From: Apostichopus japonicus | Lineage: Eukaryota > Echinodermata > Holothuroidea > Aspidochirotida > Stichopodidae | Length of the DNA: 64,000 nucleotides | NCBI RefSeq assembly: GCF_037975245.1 | Contig: NC_092575.1 | Location: 10,506,001 to 10,570,000 of the forward strand | Direction of reading: 5' to 3' | Shown here: positions 10,629-23,947 of the stretch, one piece after another | How positions within the stretch are numbered: the stretch's first letter is position 1 | Layout: each line of letters opens with the position of its first letter | Notes under the pieces: model-generated | Databases searched by the model: none | What the model was told of the DNA's origin: nothing | Seen by the model: the letters and a program-made list of their open reading frames with translations, nothing else | Position numbers and translations under genes: made by a program

Positions 10629-12884
10629 GGACCGCAGAAAAGTTACCCGCATTCTACGGAGTCAGTAATACGTACTTGTTCCATATTTCCTTTGTAACGA
10701 TTCCCTTGTTGAGCTGGAAAACAATGTGTGTTGGGAATTACCTACCCTGATCTCACAATAGAATTCGATGCCAATGGATTTGAAAAATATTAGAAAGGTT
10801 GCAGTCAGAACTCGATTGTGTATTGTATGAAAGGCTCTTTTACAAAAGACTTGGAGAGTACACGGTACACGTCTGTTTTATTACCAAACTATGCTGACAT
10901 AAATTCAAAGCCTTTTATATGTAAACAACATTGGAGGATTTCAAAGAAAAAGGAAAATAATTTAAAAACGCTTATGTCATGCTTAATTTAAGAAAATATT
11001 TTTCAAGTTGCCTTCTTAAATACTTTTGCAAATTAAAAGTACACTTTGAAAGTCCCCCCCCCCCAGTAAGTTCCCCACCGCTCGCCAAATCTCCCGTTGG
11101 CCCTCTTTTATTTTTTTAAGATCGTGTTAAATCAAATCATTAAAAGTTAAAGGGCCTGATGTCAGATATTTACCGATAAAAAGTTTTTGCAGTATAGATA
11201 ATCGGTTTGTTAACAGCTGTTTCCCCTTCTTAAAACCAAATCTTTGTGTGCTCAGCAAAAATCCACTAACAGTAACAGGCACGCCAGTTCACACAAATAG
11301 ACATATGGTCCAGCACGGCAAATACCGGATAAACCGTGAGTTAGGAATTTCACAGTGTATAGTACACAAAATGAAAATGTGATAAATCAATGTCTCGGAA
11401 TATAAATTAACGACAGGCCTATAATTGTTTATCTTTCTAATTAGCATGTCAACGTGCATATATGATACATATCGATGTCATGATAGTTGCACGCCCCCCC
11501 CCAACTCCCCCCCCAACTCCCCTCCCACGAAAATTTGGTTCTCTATTCGATCTTATCTGCCCTAATCTTATCTGGTACAGGCCCACACAAACCCCTCCCC
11601 TTCTCCTCCGAACCACAGTGACACACTCTTACACACACAGTCCGTCTCCACTTGGCTAAGTGAATTAGGCTAGTGGACTTCAATACATCGTGCTGTGTTA
11701 CATTTGAGAAACTGACCTTATTGTCAGTGTTTTTGGTCTACTAGTCCAGCCACTTTAACTAATGACTCTCTGATGTTTAAACAAAAATCATTTTTGATAA
11801 ATTAAAAGTGGTATCGATGTACAACCTGGAGTGTTCATGTTTATGTGTTTTAACAGTCTATAACATACCAAAAATATTTGTGCACAAAGTCATCCTTTCA
11901 ATCCAGGAAATTTCTTTTAAAATTGACTTTACGTTTATGTCAAACTATACTGAGATCATGAACCATCTATCCCGTTGCTACGTAACGACTAGTGATATCG
12001 TATCGAAGACGTAAAACCCAACAATGGACACACGGGGGCTAAATAAAACCTAAATAAAACCACGAGTCTTGACTTATTGGCGCCTATTGTTATATACTTA
12101 TCCTTGTAACCTACATGGATAAATTGATGTAACATACTTTCGCACTGTCGTTAAATAATTCTCTTCTCGGAAGATCAAAAAAAAAAAGAAAAAAGATCTC
12201 TTCAAGATTGAGAATCAATTTTGACTGGGACTTCCGACCCAATCGTTCAACAAATAAAGTCATGATTTTAAGATAAACCAACAGTTGCTTGGTTGTAAAG
12301 ACTGAACATGAGGGTTGTATACTCCTATATTAGGGTCGATTTCAATACGCCCGAGTCTCCTCCTCGGAAAAAAAGTGCCGAAATGCAACAGGAGAAAATC
12401 TTTTTCATTATATTACCAAACAGGATCTGCCTTTTGTGTCTTCGATGTCAGAGTACAAAGAAGTACATATGGTGCGAAAATTTGGTAAATTTAAGCAATT
12501 ATAGACAACTTTAGGCCTTCTCATAGCAGCGAACTAAAATTGTTTACTGGTGAGGAAAGAGGCTTGTTTACAAATGACGAAAACGTCGAGCTCACGTAAC
12601 TGACATGTTTACATGGTTATAATACAGAAACGTGAAGGTGTAATGAATGGGTATCGTGTCTGCTAATCAGTGAGGGGGTAAAGTTTAACTACTGAGAACT
12701 TCTACAAGGACTTACAGACCACATTACTTCGATGATTTAGCGTCTAAGTCAATGGGGGCAAGTAATTGGAGTATGCTACCTCAATCAAGAAATTCGCATG
12801 GCAACACGGGGAGAATATTACACCCAGCTGCCTGCTGTAGGGCTATATGATAATAACTATTATAAAAAAAATATATATAAAAAA
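10629..12884. other. No gene seen
   Basis: Non-coding. It contains C-rich low-complexity runs at about 11056-11065 and a duplicated C-tract phrase at 11490-11527. Confidence 0.45.
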
Positions 12885-12949
12885 TAATAGTAATAATATT
12901 AATAATAATAATAATAGTAGTAGTAATAATAATAATAATAATAATAAAA
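12885..12949. repeat. (AAT)n microsatellite
   Basis: Run of AAT/ATA trinucleotides with a few TAG variants, directly upstream of an interspersed repeat. Confidence 0.9.
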
Positions 12950-13700
12950 AAAATTATATAGAGCTTTCCATAATGGATATCTCAAAGCGCTTTACAAAGA
13001 ATGCAGAGAAAAACCACTACTAATTACTTGTTAAAGTACTTAGCAAAGAGGAAGGTTTGAGATGAGACTTCAAGTGCACGAAGAGGCTGTGGTAAGGTAT
13101 TCCACAAACGTGTATGGCAAGCCATGTGGGACAAACACTGCATAATATATCCGCGTATTAATTGGAATTTATACGCGTATTAATTGGAATATATACGCGT
13201 ATATATTATTAGCCAATCATATGGCTTCAATATATCCGCGTATTAATTCGAATATATACACGTATTAATTCGAATATATACACGTATTAAATAAAATACA
13301 TATGGGGATTAAATCCAATATATGCACGGATTAATTAGAATATACACGAAAAAACATTTCCGCTCTTGCTGTGTACATATACCAACGATAAATGTCTTGG
13401 CGGGCTCGCGAGATCGCTTTAAAAAGCGAAACTTTACACATGTACAACACATATATATATTCGAATTAATACGCGTATATATTCGAATTAATACGCGGAT
13501 GTATTATGCAGTGTTTGTCCCACATGGCTTGCCATAAACGTGGAGCGCAAACATGCATGGAACGCCCTATCGCCGCCGCCGTAACTTGGTTTTTTCCGAT
13601 AGGTTGGTGGAGACTGCATTTGAGCGAAGGGTGCGCCAACTACTGCGTATGGTCAGTAATTCTGCCAAATAAGCCGGTGTCATGTCATGTAAGTTTTTGA
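12950..13700. repeat. Interspersed repeat of the AAAGCGCTTTACA type, split by a MITE
   Basis: Begins with TATATAGAGCTTTCC and CTCAAAGCGCTTTACA and continues with phrases (AGTGCACGAAGAGGCTGTGG, then after the interruption GGAACGCCCTATCGCCG) that I recognise as a dispersed, apparently non-coding repeat of marine invertebrates. The element at 13113-13536 is inserted in it, and the two halves read on continuously when that element is removed. Confidence 0.5.
13113..13536. mobile_element. Fold-back MITE with about 82-88 bp terminal inverted repeats
   Basis: The left end, TATGGCAAGCCATGTGGGAC, is repeated exactly and inverted at the right end (to 13536). The match runs about 82-88 bp inward with a handful of mismatches. 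The inner parts are built of an approximately 22-bp subrepeat (CGTATTAATTCGAATATATA). AACGTG flanks both sides (13107-13112 and 13537-13542), consistent with a 6-bp target-site duplication. A TA duplication cannot be excluded because the terminal inverted repeats begin with TA. There is no coding capacity. Confidence 0.8.
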
Positions 13701-14895
13701 ATGTAAGACTTAATGTAAGACTTATATATATAGACCTACGTCACAAATACGCTATAACTCAGTACCATATACAGGCCCATTAAATTTGCGTTGTACATGG
13801 TTACAACCAGGCAACACTGTCTCCATATATCGCAACATGGCTTCTGTAAATATCGCGAATTATTAACCAGTAAAACCCACACATTTGATGTAATGCTTCA
13901 ACTTTTTTCATTGCCGTGTTTACCTGATGCCGTCGTCAATTCTAGCGCAATTCCGGGATAACTATAACTATAACGTTTTCCTGTGTATCGTCTTGTCTTT
14001 AAACATGTTGTGTGTTTTAAACACTACATAATGTAAAGTGAAGTTATAAAAGACAGTTTTAACATTCTTCAATATTTTTTCCTTGTCAGATCCCCAGCCC
14101 CCCCCCCCAACCCACAAAGGCTACATAACGGGCGAAACTAATATGTTTTGGACTGCTAACATTTCATATCAGGAATTCAACTTTTTGTAACTCACTTGAA
14201 ATAGCTTACTATGTACTAAGAATCAGGTCGGCATAATGAAAGTATAGCACCATGTCATGAACTCGTTCTAAAATTAATTACCAGCTACTTGAACCTATTT
14301 TGACTTATTAAATGTACACACTTCCATAAAACATTTGTATTTACTTAGGAAACACACACAAAAAATCAGTTGCTTCCTTGGGTGAAATCTCGATCGTTAA
14401 AAGTGGATCAATGCCATGTATGATTTTATTATTTAAGTTATAAAACGAGAACAGCTGCTTCAACTCACCCTCTTATGAACTTTGAGAACATATTCTCATG
14501 ATTAATATAATGTCAGTTCTAAGTAGCTGATTTTCTTTTTGTATATAGTCATGTAAATTCGAAAAAGTAACGCATTGTCTCTTTGCGACATTTATTAACC
14601 AATAATGTTGGTTTTTCGACAGATTTTGCTCTCTATATAAACAGGTGTCTAACTTTTTGTGTAAAGTTGTCTGTATAACGTTCATATGTGTCTTCCTTCA
14701 AATCTCTATTGAGTACTTCCTGACAATTTTGCCAGATGTCAGGATGTGTTATAAGCAGTGTGGATAAACGATTAAACTTATTAAGAGAAAAGTATTTACA
14801 ACCGTATTGTGGATGTAAATAGGCCCGGGTTCGAATCCCGGTGGAGGCTGGAAGTTTTTTCACTGTTCTTGATTTTCCAACTCATTACGATTTTC

Positions 14896-14898
<3 letters not shown>
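13701..14898. other. No gene seen
   Basis: Non-coding. A tRNA T-arm-like fragment (CCCGGGTTCGAATCCCGG) sits at about 14823-14840, but no D-arm or anticodon arm precedes it. Confidence 0.45.
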
Positions 14899-14954
<56 letters not shown>

Positions 14955-15001
14955 TATATATATGTGTGTGTGTGTGTGTATCATATATATATATATATAT
15001 A
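14899..15001. repeat. (TA)n with internal (TG)n microsatellite
   Basis: About 65 bases of TA repeat, a short TG run at about 14963-14978, then TA repeat again. Confidence 0.95.
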
Positions 15002-17264
15002 TAGGGGTTAATTCCAACAATATCGGAACTGATAGCAGTGTTTTCGAACCGCGGTCAACAACATATTAACATCGGCCTACATATTTTCCTAACGACATCC
15101 TTGTGAATGCTCATCAAAGTGTGCCAAATGAGTCGCATCCATCCCATCACATTCTCACTACCTCCTCCTTCTTATCAGTCATCGATGAGAGGCTTAAATT
15201 ATGCAATTTGATATCTAAGTGGGAAAAATGTTTTAAAGGTTTTAGTCGCGAAAGCTTGTTGAATTTGAACATATTATATAGTGGCCATTATTCAACCTTC
15301 TGGAAATATGGGGCCATACCAACGACCTTTGTTTAATTTTAGCGAAGCTCATGTTTTATGTATGTTAGGACTACCGTTTTACCACAGGGACACTGGCCCC
15401 CTCAATTTGTTACGAAAGATGACCCCTATAACATTAATACCGTATCCTCCTATATATATTCCAAAAAGCCTCAATAAATACGATCTATATGAGCACGTGT
15501 ATATGACTCATACAGCTTCCGAAATGTTCGTGGATCTGTGCAGACGACATATTTTGTTGCAACGCCGTTTTATGAATATAATCATTAGTTTTGTAATCAT
15601 ATTTTATATACTATAGCCTACCCCTATTACTGGAAAATGGAACTATCCTTGATAACAAACGCTAAACACGCATATCTTGGACATGAAAACTTATTTCTTT
15701 TTCTTATAAAATATATATTTTTATGGTTCGCAAATTTCTCCTTCTTGATGTACACTTAAAGAAAAAAAAACCTTCAATTAAATGTGAATTTTTTTACGTA
15801 ATATTATTATGGCGCGCCATTTGTGCAATATAACAACGTTTAAGGCTAAAATAACGGGTAACGTTCTTTAGCATGTGCATTCTGTGTCCGTTCTGTAAAG
15901 TGACAGGACTTTGTGAACGTAAAAGTACCGTAAAACTGTAAATTAAGATTCACTATTCGTCTTAGAATAATACTGTTGAACGCACTTTTAATTGCATAAC
16001 TTTAATAAAGAATAACTGTATATCAATGGTGGGGATAATGGAACCCATTATTTAACCTGCGTGTGAATGTTCAGTTACAATATATTACCGTTTTGCATCA
16101 TTAACCATGTGTTACCAACACTCTGTGGGTTATATATCTCGATATGTGATGTAGGTGCCTGTCGGTATGCATATAATGTGTCTAATTAATTATGTAGGTT
16201 GTTAGAATGTTTGATATGAATGCATGTATATATTGCGCATGAAACTGTACTGCTTGTGCTAACATTAAAGTGACAAATTTTCACAATTGTCGCAAATACA
16301 CAAAGTTGGTATACATAGCCATACCGCATAAAATAATTGCATCTAGTAAAGCCGAAAATCTCTTTCAATGGAGGAATTACAGATAAATCACTTTCGGTAT
16401 CCATTTAGCCTGTGAAGGCATTTATGTTAATACCGATTAATGAAATATAGGTAAGAAATATTTTCCCGCAAAAAAGGAGAAACCTTTGAACTAGAGGAGT
16501 TGTTATCGGCTCCAATGAACCTGTTAAAAAACGTCGCACTGTTTTCAGAAACCGCTGCAAAATTAAGTCTTAGCGCAGGCTGCCGGTATTCTACACGTAC
16601 AAATAACACATTTTCATAACAGTGTAATTATGCCCTTTGCAAAATATTGTTTCGCCAACATGCAAAGAAATAGGCTTCGAATGGAATATATTTTATGCCT
16701 TTTGTTAAGTACAGTATTCGAGTGTAACACAGCATTGTATATGAAACATGGGTGGAGATTTACACACAACTACGCAGCGTAAACTTCTTGCCAAAACTTG
16801 ACAAATTCGACGTTTTTCTTACAAGGCTGGCAGTTGGTTGATATCGAGTTCGATTGAAAGAATTGACGAATGAACACCGATTTGGTATCAAATGGTAAAG
16901 TTGAATGGAAAAGTATGCCCTTTGTAATGCCGTTTGAACGGAAGTGATCAATGCTTGTTTGTGGAAATTGTTACAGTAAAACTAGAGGGCTTTTCAAAGA
17001 GCGTTTTGGTGTAGTATTTATACACTGGGTTTTCAGAACTTTCAGAATTGTGTATCTTTGACCCCCAAATCCGATTGGGTCAACAGTTTTTTTGTTAAAG
17101 AGAAAACAATAATGTCTGCTTAATACCACTGAACCACTGAAATCGGTAGTAAAACGTAAAATGTCCCATGTGGTTAATGAATACGTTGTAAGATGGCATG
17201 CTTTCAAGCAACTCGCGTGTTGTACAGGGACTTGCGCAAAGGAATCGATATGTGCAGTATAGGC
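15002..17264. other. No gene seen
   Basis: Non-coding AT-rich sequence. The longest plus ORF (15281-15616, 111 codons) has no recognisable domain and overlaps another ORF in a different frame. Confidence 0.4.
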
Positions 17265-17316
17265 TACCAGGTGCGTATCCAGGGGGGGGGGCGTTGGGGG
17301 CGCGCGCCCCCCGGGT

Positions 17317-17446
17317 AAGGAAAAGAGGAGAGAAAAAAAAAGAGAAGAAAAAAGGGAAAAGGAGGGGAAAAAAGAAAAGGAGGAGAGGAAGGAAGGGAAA
17401 AGAAAAAGAAAAAAGAGAGAAAAAGGAGAAAAGGAGGGAGTAGAAG
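17317..17446 (+). repeat. 130-bp polypurine tract
   Basis: Almost uninterrupted A/G sequence (the last pyrimidine before it is at about 17316). The complementary polypyrimidine strand explains the apparent Ser/Phe/Leu-rich ORFs on the minus strand. Confidence 0.9.
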
Positions 17447-17993
17447 ATAGCCAAGACCTCGGGAAGAGAAAGATCCCTATTATATACACAGGGTAGCCAG
17501 TGACAGATCAAGGATTACGGAGGGGGTGTGCGCCTCACCCTACCCCTTACCCCGACAACTCCATTTTTGACGTTTCCGTTTTTCCTCTCTCACTAATGTA
17601 CTTGAACTCGACCGAGTCGTCGGGGAACATAACGCATTTCGGGAAGGGGGGGGGGACCGCCCCCCCGAGCAAATTTTCTTTATGACATCGCTAGTAATTT
17701 CAAAATAGACAATGCTTAGATGCAACTTACAAGGCCTGGGAAGTGTCATTTCCAGCAATCTGGGAGGCATTTTCGGCCAAAATTTTTCTTGAACGCTTCG
17801 CGCCAACTCATGGTGGCGCTTCGCTTAGATAGTTTGCCTACAGGCTTCGCCCTCCCTTGGCAATTACTCGCTACACGCCTGTTCGAATTTGTAAAGCAAA
17901 GAGCAGATATAACATCATATCAATGAGCATTGAAATGCATGTTCCACGATGTACAGCCTCAAAAACTGTCAATGTGTGATTTTGTGTGTAGTC

Positions 17994-18423
17994 AAAGGCG
18001 TAGGAGCCAGATTGGATTTGGGGGCTGTAATGACTTGCCCGAAAAAAAGGCAAAATTTTTCGCGCAAGTCGCGCGCATTCAACATGTCGATGCCAATATC
18101 ATATAGGCAAGATCGGTCATTACATTGTATGGCATCGTGTACCTTACGGTCCGTCAAAGTTGCACAGTATACCGCCGGATGCTAATGTAAACAACGAAAT
18201 GTCTTATGTAGATAGAGAAAAAGCATACAGATCCATTTATGTCAAAACTCTCTTTTACAGTAGTAATGTCGGCCAAGCTTAGAACTTTATTTAAATTACC
18301 AAGGAGATAATTTTAAGCTATTCATTGCTATTTATTTTTCTTTCAGTAGGTGCCCAAAAAAAATGGAAAAACAATTGGGGGGGGGGGGGCTGAAGCCCCC
18401 GCCTCCTACGGGACCTACGCCTA
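17994..18423. mobile_element. Nested MITE-like element, AGGCGTAGG ends
   Basis: AAAGGCGTAGGAGCC on the left and GGACCTACGCCTAT on the right form a short imperfect inverted repeat. The right end has GGGGGCTGAAGCCCCC, a G/C hairpin next to the tip. It lies inside the larger 17265-19103 element. Confidence 0.45.
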
Positions 18424-19103
18424 TGAGTGAAGTGTTCGGTTTCGATATACCTGATATCGGAAATATCTGTTATTTTTCTGTTCCTTCAACGAAGTTTTTT
18501 AAAAGCCATTATAAGAGGTTTTAACATTGTACACCAATAAATTAACTGTGTCGGAATTTTCGAAAATTTCCTGACCAACATTCTTCATCATATTTTCCTC
18601 TACTCGTTCAATTTTGACCTGTCTGTTAGGGGTTCAAGGAGGTTTTTCTATATTGGTTGTCTATAGATTGAATTTTGTGCAACATTATGGGTATGTTTTG
18701 AAGTGATTTTATTCACGAGCAAAGTGATTTTTCAAATTCTCAACAAGTAATGGGCTTAAAACCTTGAAAAGTGGGGCTTTCGGATATTGTGGGCCGTGAC
18801 GTAGAATAACCTACAAAAGCAATGATCCATAGGACATGCAATGAGGTCGAACATGATGTGTGACTGGTGACAATCTTCAAAAAGGTTATGGATGGAAAAA
18901 ACTTTTGGGAAATACTTGGTTCTCAGGCAAAAGTGTACATCTGGTTGCTCATTTTCAAGCCCGAGAAGTGCCATTTCCGGTCATCTGGGGGGTATCAAAA
19001 CCAGAAATTTTCTTGTACGCTCCGCGCCAACCGATGGTGGCGCTCCGCTTAGATAGTAATTCGCGCCCACCGGGTTAGAAAATCCTGGATACGCGCCTGG
19101 CTA

Positions 19104-21984
19104 CTATATAAGAACAAATAAATACATGAAAAGCAGAAACAGGAGAAGAAAAGTTATGCATTGTTTTTTTTAATGAGTATATGTTAACCACCACACGAAA
19201 CCTGAAAATATTGTAACATTAGTTAATATATTATGTATATCATTCACCATACAGTTCCTTGCATCTCGCCTTACTGTGGTATGTGACTAAGCCATCGTCT
19301 CTCATTTATCGGCAGCCAATGTTTCACCAAGGTGATAAAACGCACAGTTTATGAATTTTATGTTATTGGTATGTTACTGTTTATCTTATCGAAAATTTTC
19401 CGTTTGCGTATAGATACCTTCTGCATTCAGTCTAATAACAAGCTCTAGCCATATTCTTCAACTGCCTGCTCTTTCATATAACCACCCTATAGGCTATATG
19501 ATGAGAGCTTGCCGCTATTCATAGAAGGTATCGCTCCTCCCTCTGTAAAGACCTGCATCAGAACAGAAAAGGGGACCAGCCCAGTGTGGAGGAATGCAGT
19601 AAAGTAAGTGTACGTTTAACTTGGTCTAACACAGAGAAAGTGTGCAATATTTATGTAAAACCACGAGATGAAACAACATCTGCCATATTTAGATAACGCC
19701 CTCACTTAACAACACTCTCCAATAACATATCCACTGCATTATATAAAAGAAGGATACCCTTGTAAAGGAATTAGATAGTGGCTTTACAGATATATGTTCA
19801 TGTTACTATGGAAACATCTTACAAAGGATACCATAATCATGTATGCCCTTGTAGTGTGTTACCATTCAGGACCTTTCCATATTACATCGGGAAATTATAT
19901 TTTATATCTGTGACAATTAATGTTTTATTTTACATCGGTCGTTTGGTTCGTGTGTCTTCCGTGGCATCACCACATCGCACGTGTTGGATATAAAAAGAGG
20001 AAGGCTGATGGTGGCGGGGTGGAGAATCATTTACAAAGGAGAGCTCTACACGGAGCAGATGTAACATTGGTATACAACACGCATAGCCTCAAGGAAACGC
20101 GACAAGTAGAACATGAGAATGCGAATGGATGATGGGAGCGGTTATTCGCCTTGGTTCCCATACGGACGCCATTCTTGCAGCATCTCGTCTCGCCCAAACG
20201 CGACGATTTTATTGTTTTACAAATTCCTGCTCACTTGATGATAATAGGCCTATTTCAGTCCGGGGTCTGATATGTAAATCAGGCTAAGCCTAGGCACGTC
20301 TTTTATACATGATTGCGATATGAATTGCATAACGTATGTTACAGGACATCGTGGCGTACATATCCAGGAAGTAAGTGTGGAATGATACTGAAAGTTGTTT
20401 GCGACGTTCGTTAGTCCAAAGGTGATTTTATTGGTCAATAAAATTCAACTCACTTGACGACAATAACAACTTGTATGCAATGTGTGTTGTATGCAAATTA
20501 GGCTAAGCCTAAGTGAATCTTTCTACAGGTGTGAAGCCAATTGTCCAAATGGTTACTCGAGGTTTTGAGTATTACTGACTGGAACAATTGTTGCGGCACT
20601 AAGATTCAGTGCGCGTATATTTTCAGAGTGAGAGATCGTTTACATTGCAAACACAGCCAGCTGCTTTAAGTCATTGCCATGGTTAAGAAAATAAATAGCT
20701 CGTGATATCAATTTTAACTTGTCACCACTGTGTATAGACATGAATGAAGATCAAAGCGGAACTAATAAGATGAAGATAAGATTAGAATGTGTCGCAGCCG
20801 TTTCATCTAGTGTTTAAATATAGTCAAAGTAGGATGTTACTTTTACGTGCGCATTTAGTTTGTTTATAAAGTCACCTGTTGATGTTTTCGAGTAGTCACG
20901 TTTTGTTTACGCAAATATACTAAAAGGAATTCAAAGGAAGTCACGATCCGAGAATATGTTAGAGATGTAAAACATTAATGTCTCTGTATGGAATGAACTG
21001 ATTAGAAACACTTGGTTTGTTGATTCCATCCTTAGACGATCAGACGTGCTCGAGTTATTATCTTTGCATCCCTTCCCCTCCCCCCAACAATACAGACTAC
21101 CTCGGCTTAGAATAGTCAATTGTGTGACTTAAGGATTACTCATAAAGCTGTCGGAGCTGCTTCCTGGGGAAAAGTGGAACGTGAGATCGTGTTTATAGCA
21201 AAATGTGCATTTATACAGAAGGCACTACTCAACCTTTTATAGTTGCAACTTGCCCTCCCGCCCCCCCCCCCCCCAAAACAACCTTTTGTCCGGTGCAATG
21301 TAATAGTCTGGAAAAACGTCTGCAGAGTAAATTCGAACTTTCCCTTGTCCCCGGCATATACTTGCTTACTGTCCGAAATTGTTCATCACAGCCTTGTAGT
21401 CTCTGGAAGGTTATTTTGGGCCAAAGGTGTTGAGGAGATATAGTTACAAAACCAACCCTAACACTGAAAGGACTGGCAGGGCATAAATTCTTGACTAAGA
21501 TGATGGGATTAGAACGGAAACGTCTTCTAAAAGATGCGTTTACATAGCGAAGTTTGGGGATGGGGTGGGTACCACCTATTGACTAGCAATAGTTCCATTA
21601 ACATATACTTTATTAAATCTTGTTTTTTGAGTTTCGCTACACTGGTTGCCTTGTTTCAAATCGTTCAGCAATATAGTGTCCTTATAAGGAGACATGGGGT
21701 GGGGTTATAAAAAACGACACAAGTTTATTTATTTACTTGAAAATGAATACTTCATAAAGATGAAAACTACTACCGAAAGGAAAAGAAAAAAGAGGTTAGA
21801 TTCATCTGACTTTATTTCTGCTCAATCACATTGATCCAGAAAGTTGGCAACATTGACAAAACTGGATTGGAAGATTTATATTCAGGGTTGCTTTTTCACT
21901 GAATGCTATAATCAAATAGGCAAAGATGTACTTGAAAAATATGTTGTTACATGTTCAATTGATATATGTTCAATTATAAATGGA
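19104..21984. other. No gene seen; one local duplication
   Basis: Non-coding. About 90 bp at 20216-20310 (TGCTCACTTGATGATAATAGG to AGGCTAAGCCTA) recurs, diverged, at 20435-20525 (CTCACTTGACGACAATAAC to AGGCTAAGCCTA). Confidence 0.45.
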
Positions 21985-22475
21985 ACAGTATTCTGATAGC
22001 TACGGTGATATTTGAGAATGTCTACTGCCACGTCTTAAATTTGTAGCTACACATTTAACAGTATTCTGATAGCTACCGCAATCCTTGAGAACCTGTACTG
22101 CAACATCTTAAATTTGTAGCTACAAATTCAAGAGAATTCTGATAAACTACAGCAGTTCTTGAGAATTTTTACAGCTATATCTTACATTTATAGCTACATT
22201 TTCTGATAGCTACAGTGATCCTTGAGAATCTACGGCCTAATCTTAACTTTGAAGCTAAAAATTCAAGAGAATTCTAATAGCTACAGCAGTTCTCGAGTTT
22301 GTTCAGCTACATCTTACATTTATAGCTACAAATTCTGATAGCTACAGTGATCCTTGAATCTGTATGCCCTCATCTTAAATTTGCAGCTCCAAATTCATGA
22401 GTATTCTGATAGCTACAATGATTGAGAATTTATGAAGTTGTAGCTTAAACTTAAAACTATAAGACTGCTTTGATA
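21985..22475. repeat. Minisatellite, about 70-bp unit, 7 copies
   Basis: TTCTGATAGCTAC (or a close variant) begins units at 21991, 22064, 22137, 22201, 22272, 22333 and 22404, spaced 61-73 bp apart. Each is followed by a TTGAGAA phrase and a TTGTAGCTAC phrase. Confidence 0.85.
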
Positions 22476-23941
22476 GTATGAACCAGATGCTGATTGGTCA
22501 GAACGCGATGTGAATGCTTCACACAATTGTATTCAGGTATACTTATTAAAGCCACATTTCAGTAGACTTTATTCCAATCAGGTGATACCAATAAAAGACA
22601 ACTGCCTAGCAACAGACTTGTTGTAACAAGTACAACAGCATGAGTACCAGAGTACACGGCTCTTAGCACCAAAATGAGGACACAGCTCTAAGTACAAAAA
22701 AGATGCTCTAAGAGCAAGTACAAGGCTGGAAGCTAAAAGGAAAGGTACAATCTTACACTAGCAGCTTTTCTAGATTTTGTGGTGCAAAGAAATGTCTGTA
22801 TTGGATAAAAAAAAGTTGTAACAATATAGTTAAGGAATAATCATGAAGATATAATCTATAGATCGATTGATCAGTAACCAGTAATAAGAGTTTTATATCA
22901 CATGGCTTCACCAGGGTGATACAAGATTAGAACCTAACGAAAAATTAAAAGACTTATAGATTGGCTTTTGGAATTTGGTCGTCAATTTAAGACACCTTCC
23001 TAGATTTGATCAAGGTTAATGGAGATGAAGTTACCGATATAACTCGAAACTAAACATTTCATTACAGGGAATGTCATTTTTCCCCCCATGTTTTATTATA
23101 AATCATATGAACAGAAGCACCAAAAATAGACAAATTCAAAATTGTTGATGTTTTCTTCATTACTTGAATCAAGCTCATCACCTTTATCTGTTATGGGATA
23201 TGAAGAATCAAATCAAATCTGAAAATTGGTCAATTCGAAGTAATCATTTAATTTAGAGACACTGCTGCAGTTACATTCTCTGTTAATTATAATATGAAGA
23301 ATACAACTCTGGGAGTGATGAGGGGAAAATTTTCTGGAAAGAGAAGGCATGTGAGTGAAAAGAATTTGATATATTTATAACTGTCTTAGTATGAGTTTAT
23401 GAAGTTAGACCAATACTATATGACTTTCAACACAATGGCATATTTATTAGTATTGAAAGTATTCTATTGCATGAGAGAATTCTATAAAGAGCATTTCACC
23501 TTTTGAGATATTTACATGTTGCTTGACAACAGATGAATAGGAAACAAAAAACAAAACAAAAGAAAAAACATAATATCAACAAAAATCACTAAACCAAAAC
23601 AAGACAACATAGAAGGCACATTATGTATGCTATACTGACTTTAACCTTTATTTTTGTTAAACAAATTCAGTTCCACAGGACTCCTTTGGAAATTGTGCCA
23701 CTTTTTCATCTATAAACTCCCTTTACCCAAGATGCAATGCCTTTACACATACTTGGTAATTGGAACCTATCCTACATGTTTCCACATACTTAATACATGG
23801 TAGGTTCTTCCCTGTGTGATATTCTTACCACGTTATTTTATTCTGTTGCCTACCACACTTGATAGCAACAAACCATTACTATGGATAGTCATAGGAGATA
23901 TTATTATCATCAACAGTGTAGTACATATATAGTGTAATAGG
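22476..23941. other. No gene seen; distal 3' flank of RPA1
   Basis: AT-rich sequence downstream of RPA1 on the minus strand. A second minus-strand AATAAA lies at 23647-23652 and could serve as a distal poly(A) signal. Confidence 0.4.
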
Positions 23942-23947
23942 TTTATT
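23942..23947 (-). terminator. Candidate RPA1 poly(A) signal AATAAA
   Basis: TTTATT on the plus strand reads AATAAA on the minus strand, 278 bases beyond the RPA1 stop codon. It is the first canonical signal after the stop. Confidence 0.5.

Larger units (their letters stand above)
17265..19103. mobile_element. Composite DNA-transposon-like insertion with TACCAGG-type inverted ends
   Basis: The left end, CCAGGTGCGTATCCAGG, is matched inverted by CCTGGATACGCGCCTGG at 19084-19100. Next to the left end is a G-run and GGGCGCGCGCCCC, a pattern common in echinoderm repeats. Two related internal blocks (about 17718-17843 and 18944-19060) share GGTGGCGCT(C/T)CGCTTAGATAGT. A second element is nested at 17994-18423. 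No transposase ORF is visible. Confidence 0.55.

Noticed and set aside
14823-14846. tRNA gene suggested by a perfect T-arm (GGGTTCGAATCCC)
   Set aside because: No D-arm, anticodon arm or matching 5' acceptor strand upstream; at best a relic of a tRNA-derived repeat.
15281-15616. 111-codon plus ORF
   Set aside because: No recognisable domain, overlaps another ORF in a different frame, and no flanking splice sites in phase; probably chance.
16971-17511. Long minus-strand ORFs (138 and 172 codons) rich in Ser, Phe and Leu
   Set aside because: They are the complement of a 130-bp polypurine tract; low complexity keeps both frames open by chance.
21985-22475. CRISPR-like array
   Set aside because: Diverged tandem units in an animal genome without conserved repeats and unique spacers; a minisatellite. 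The same applies to 55531-56057 and 60940-61400.
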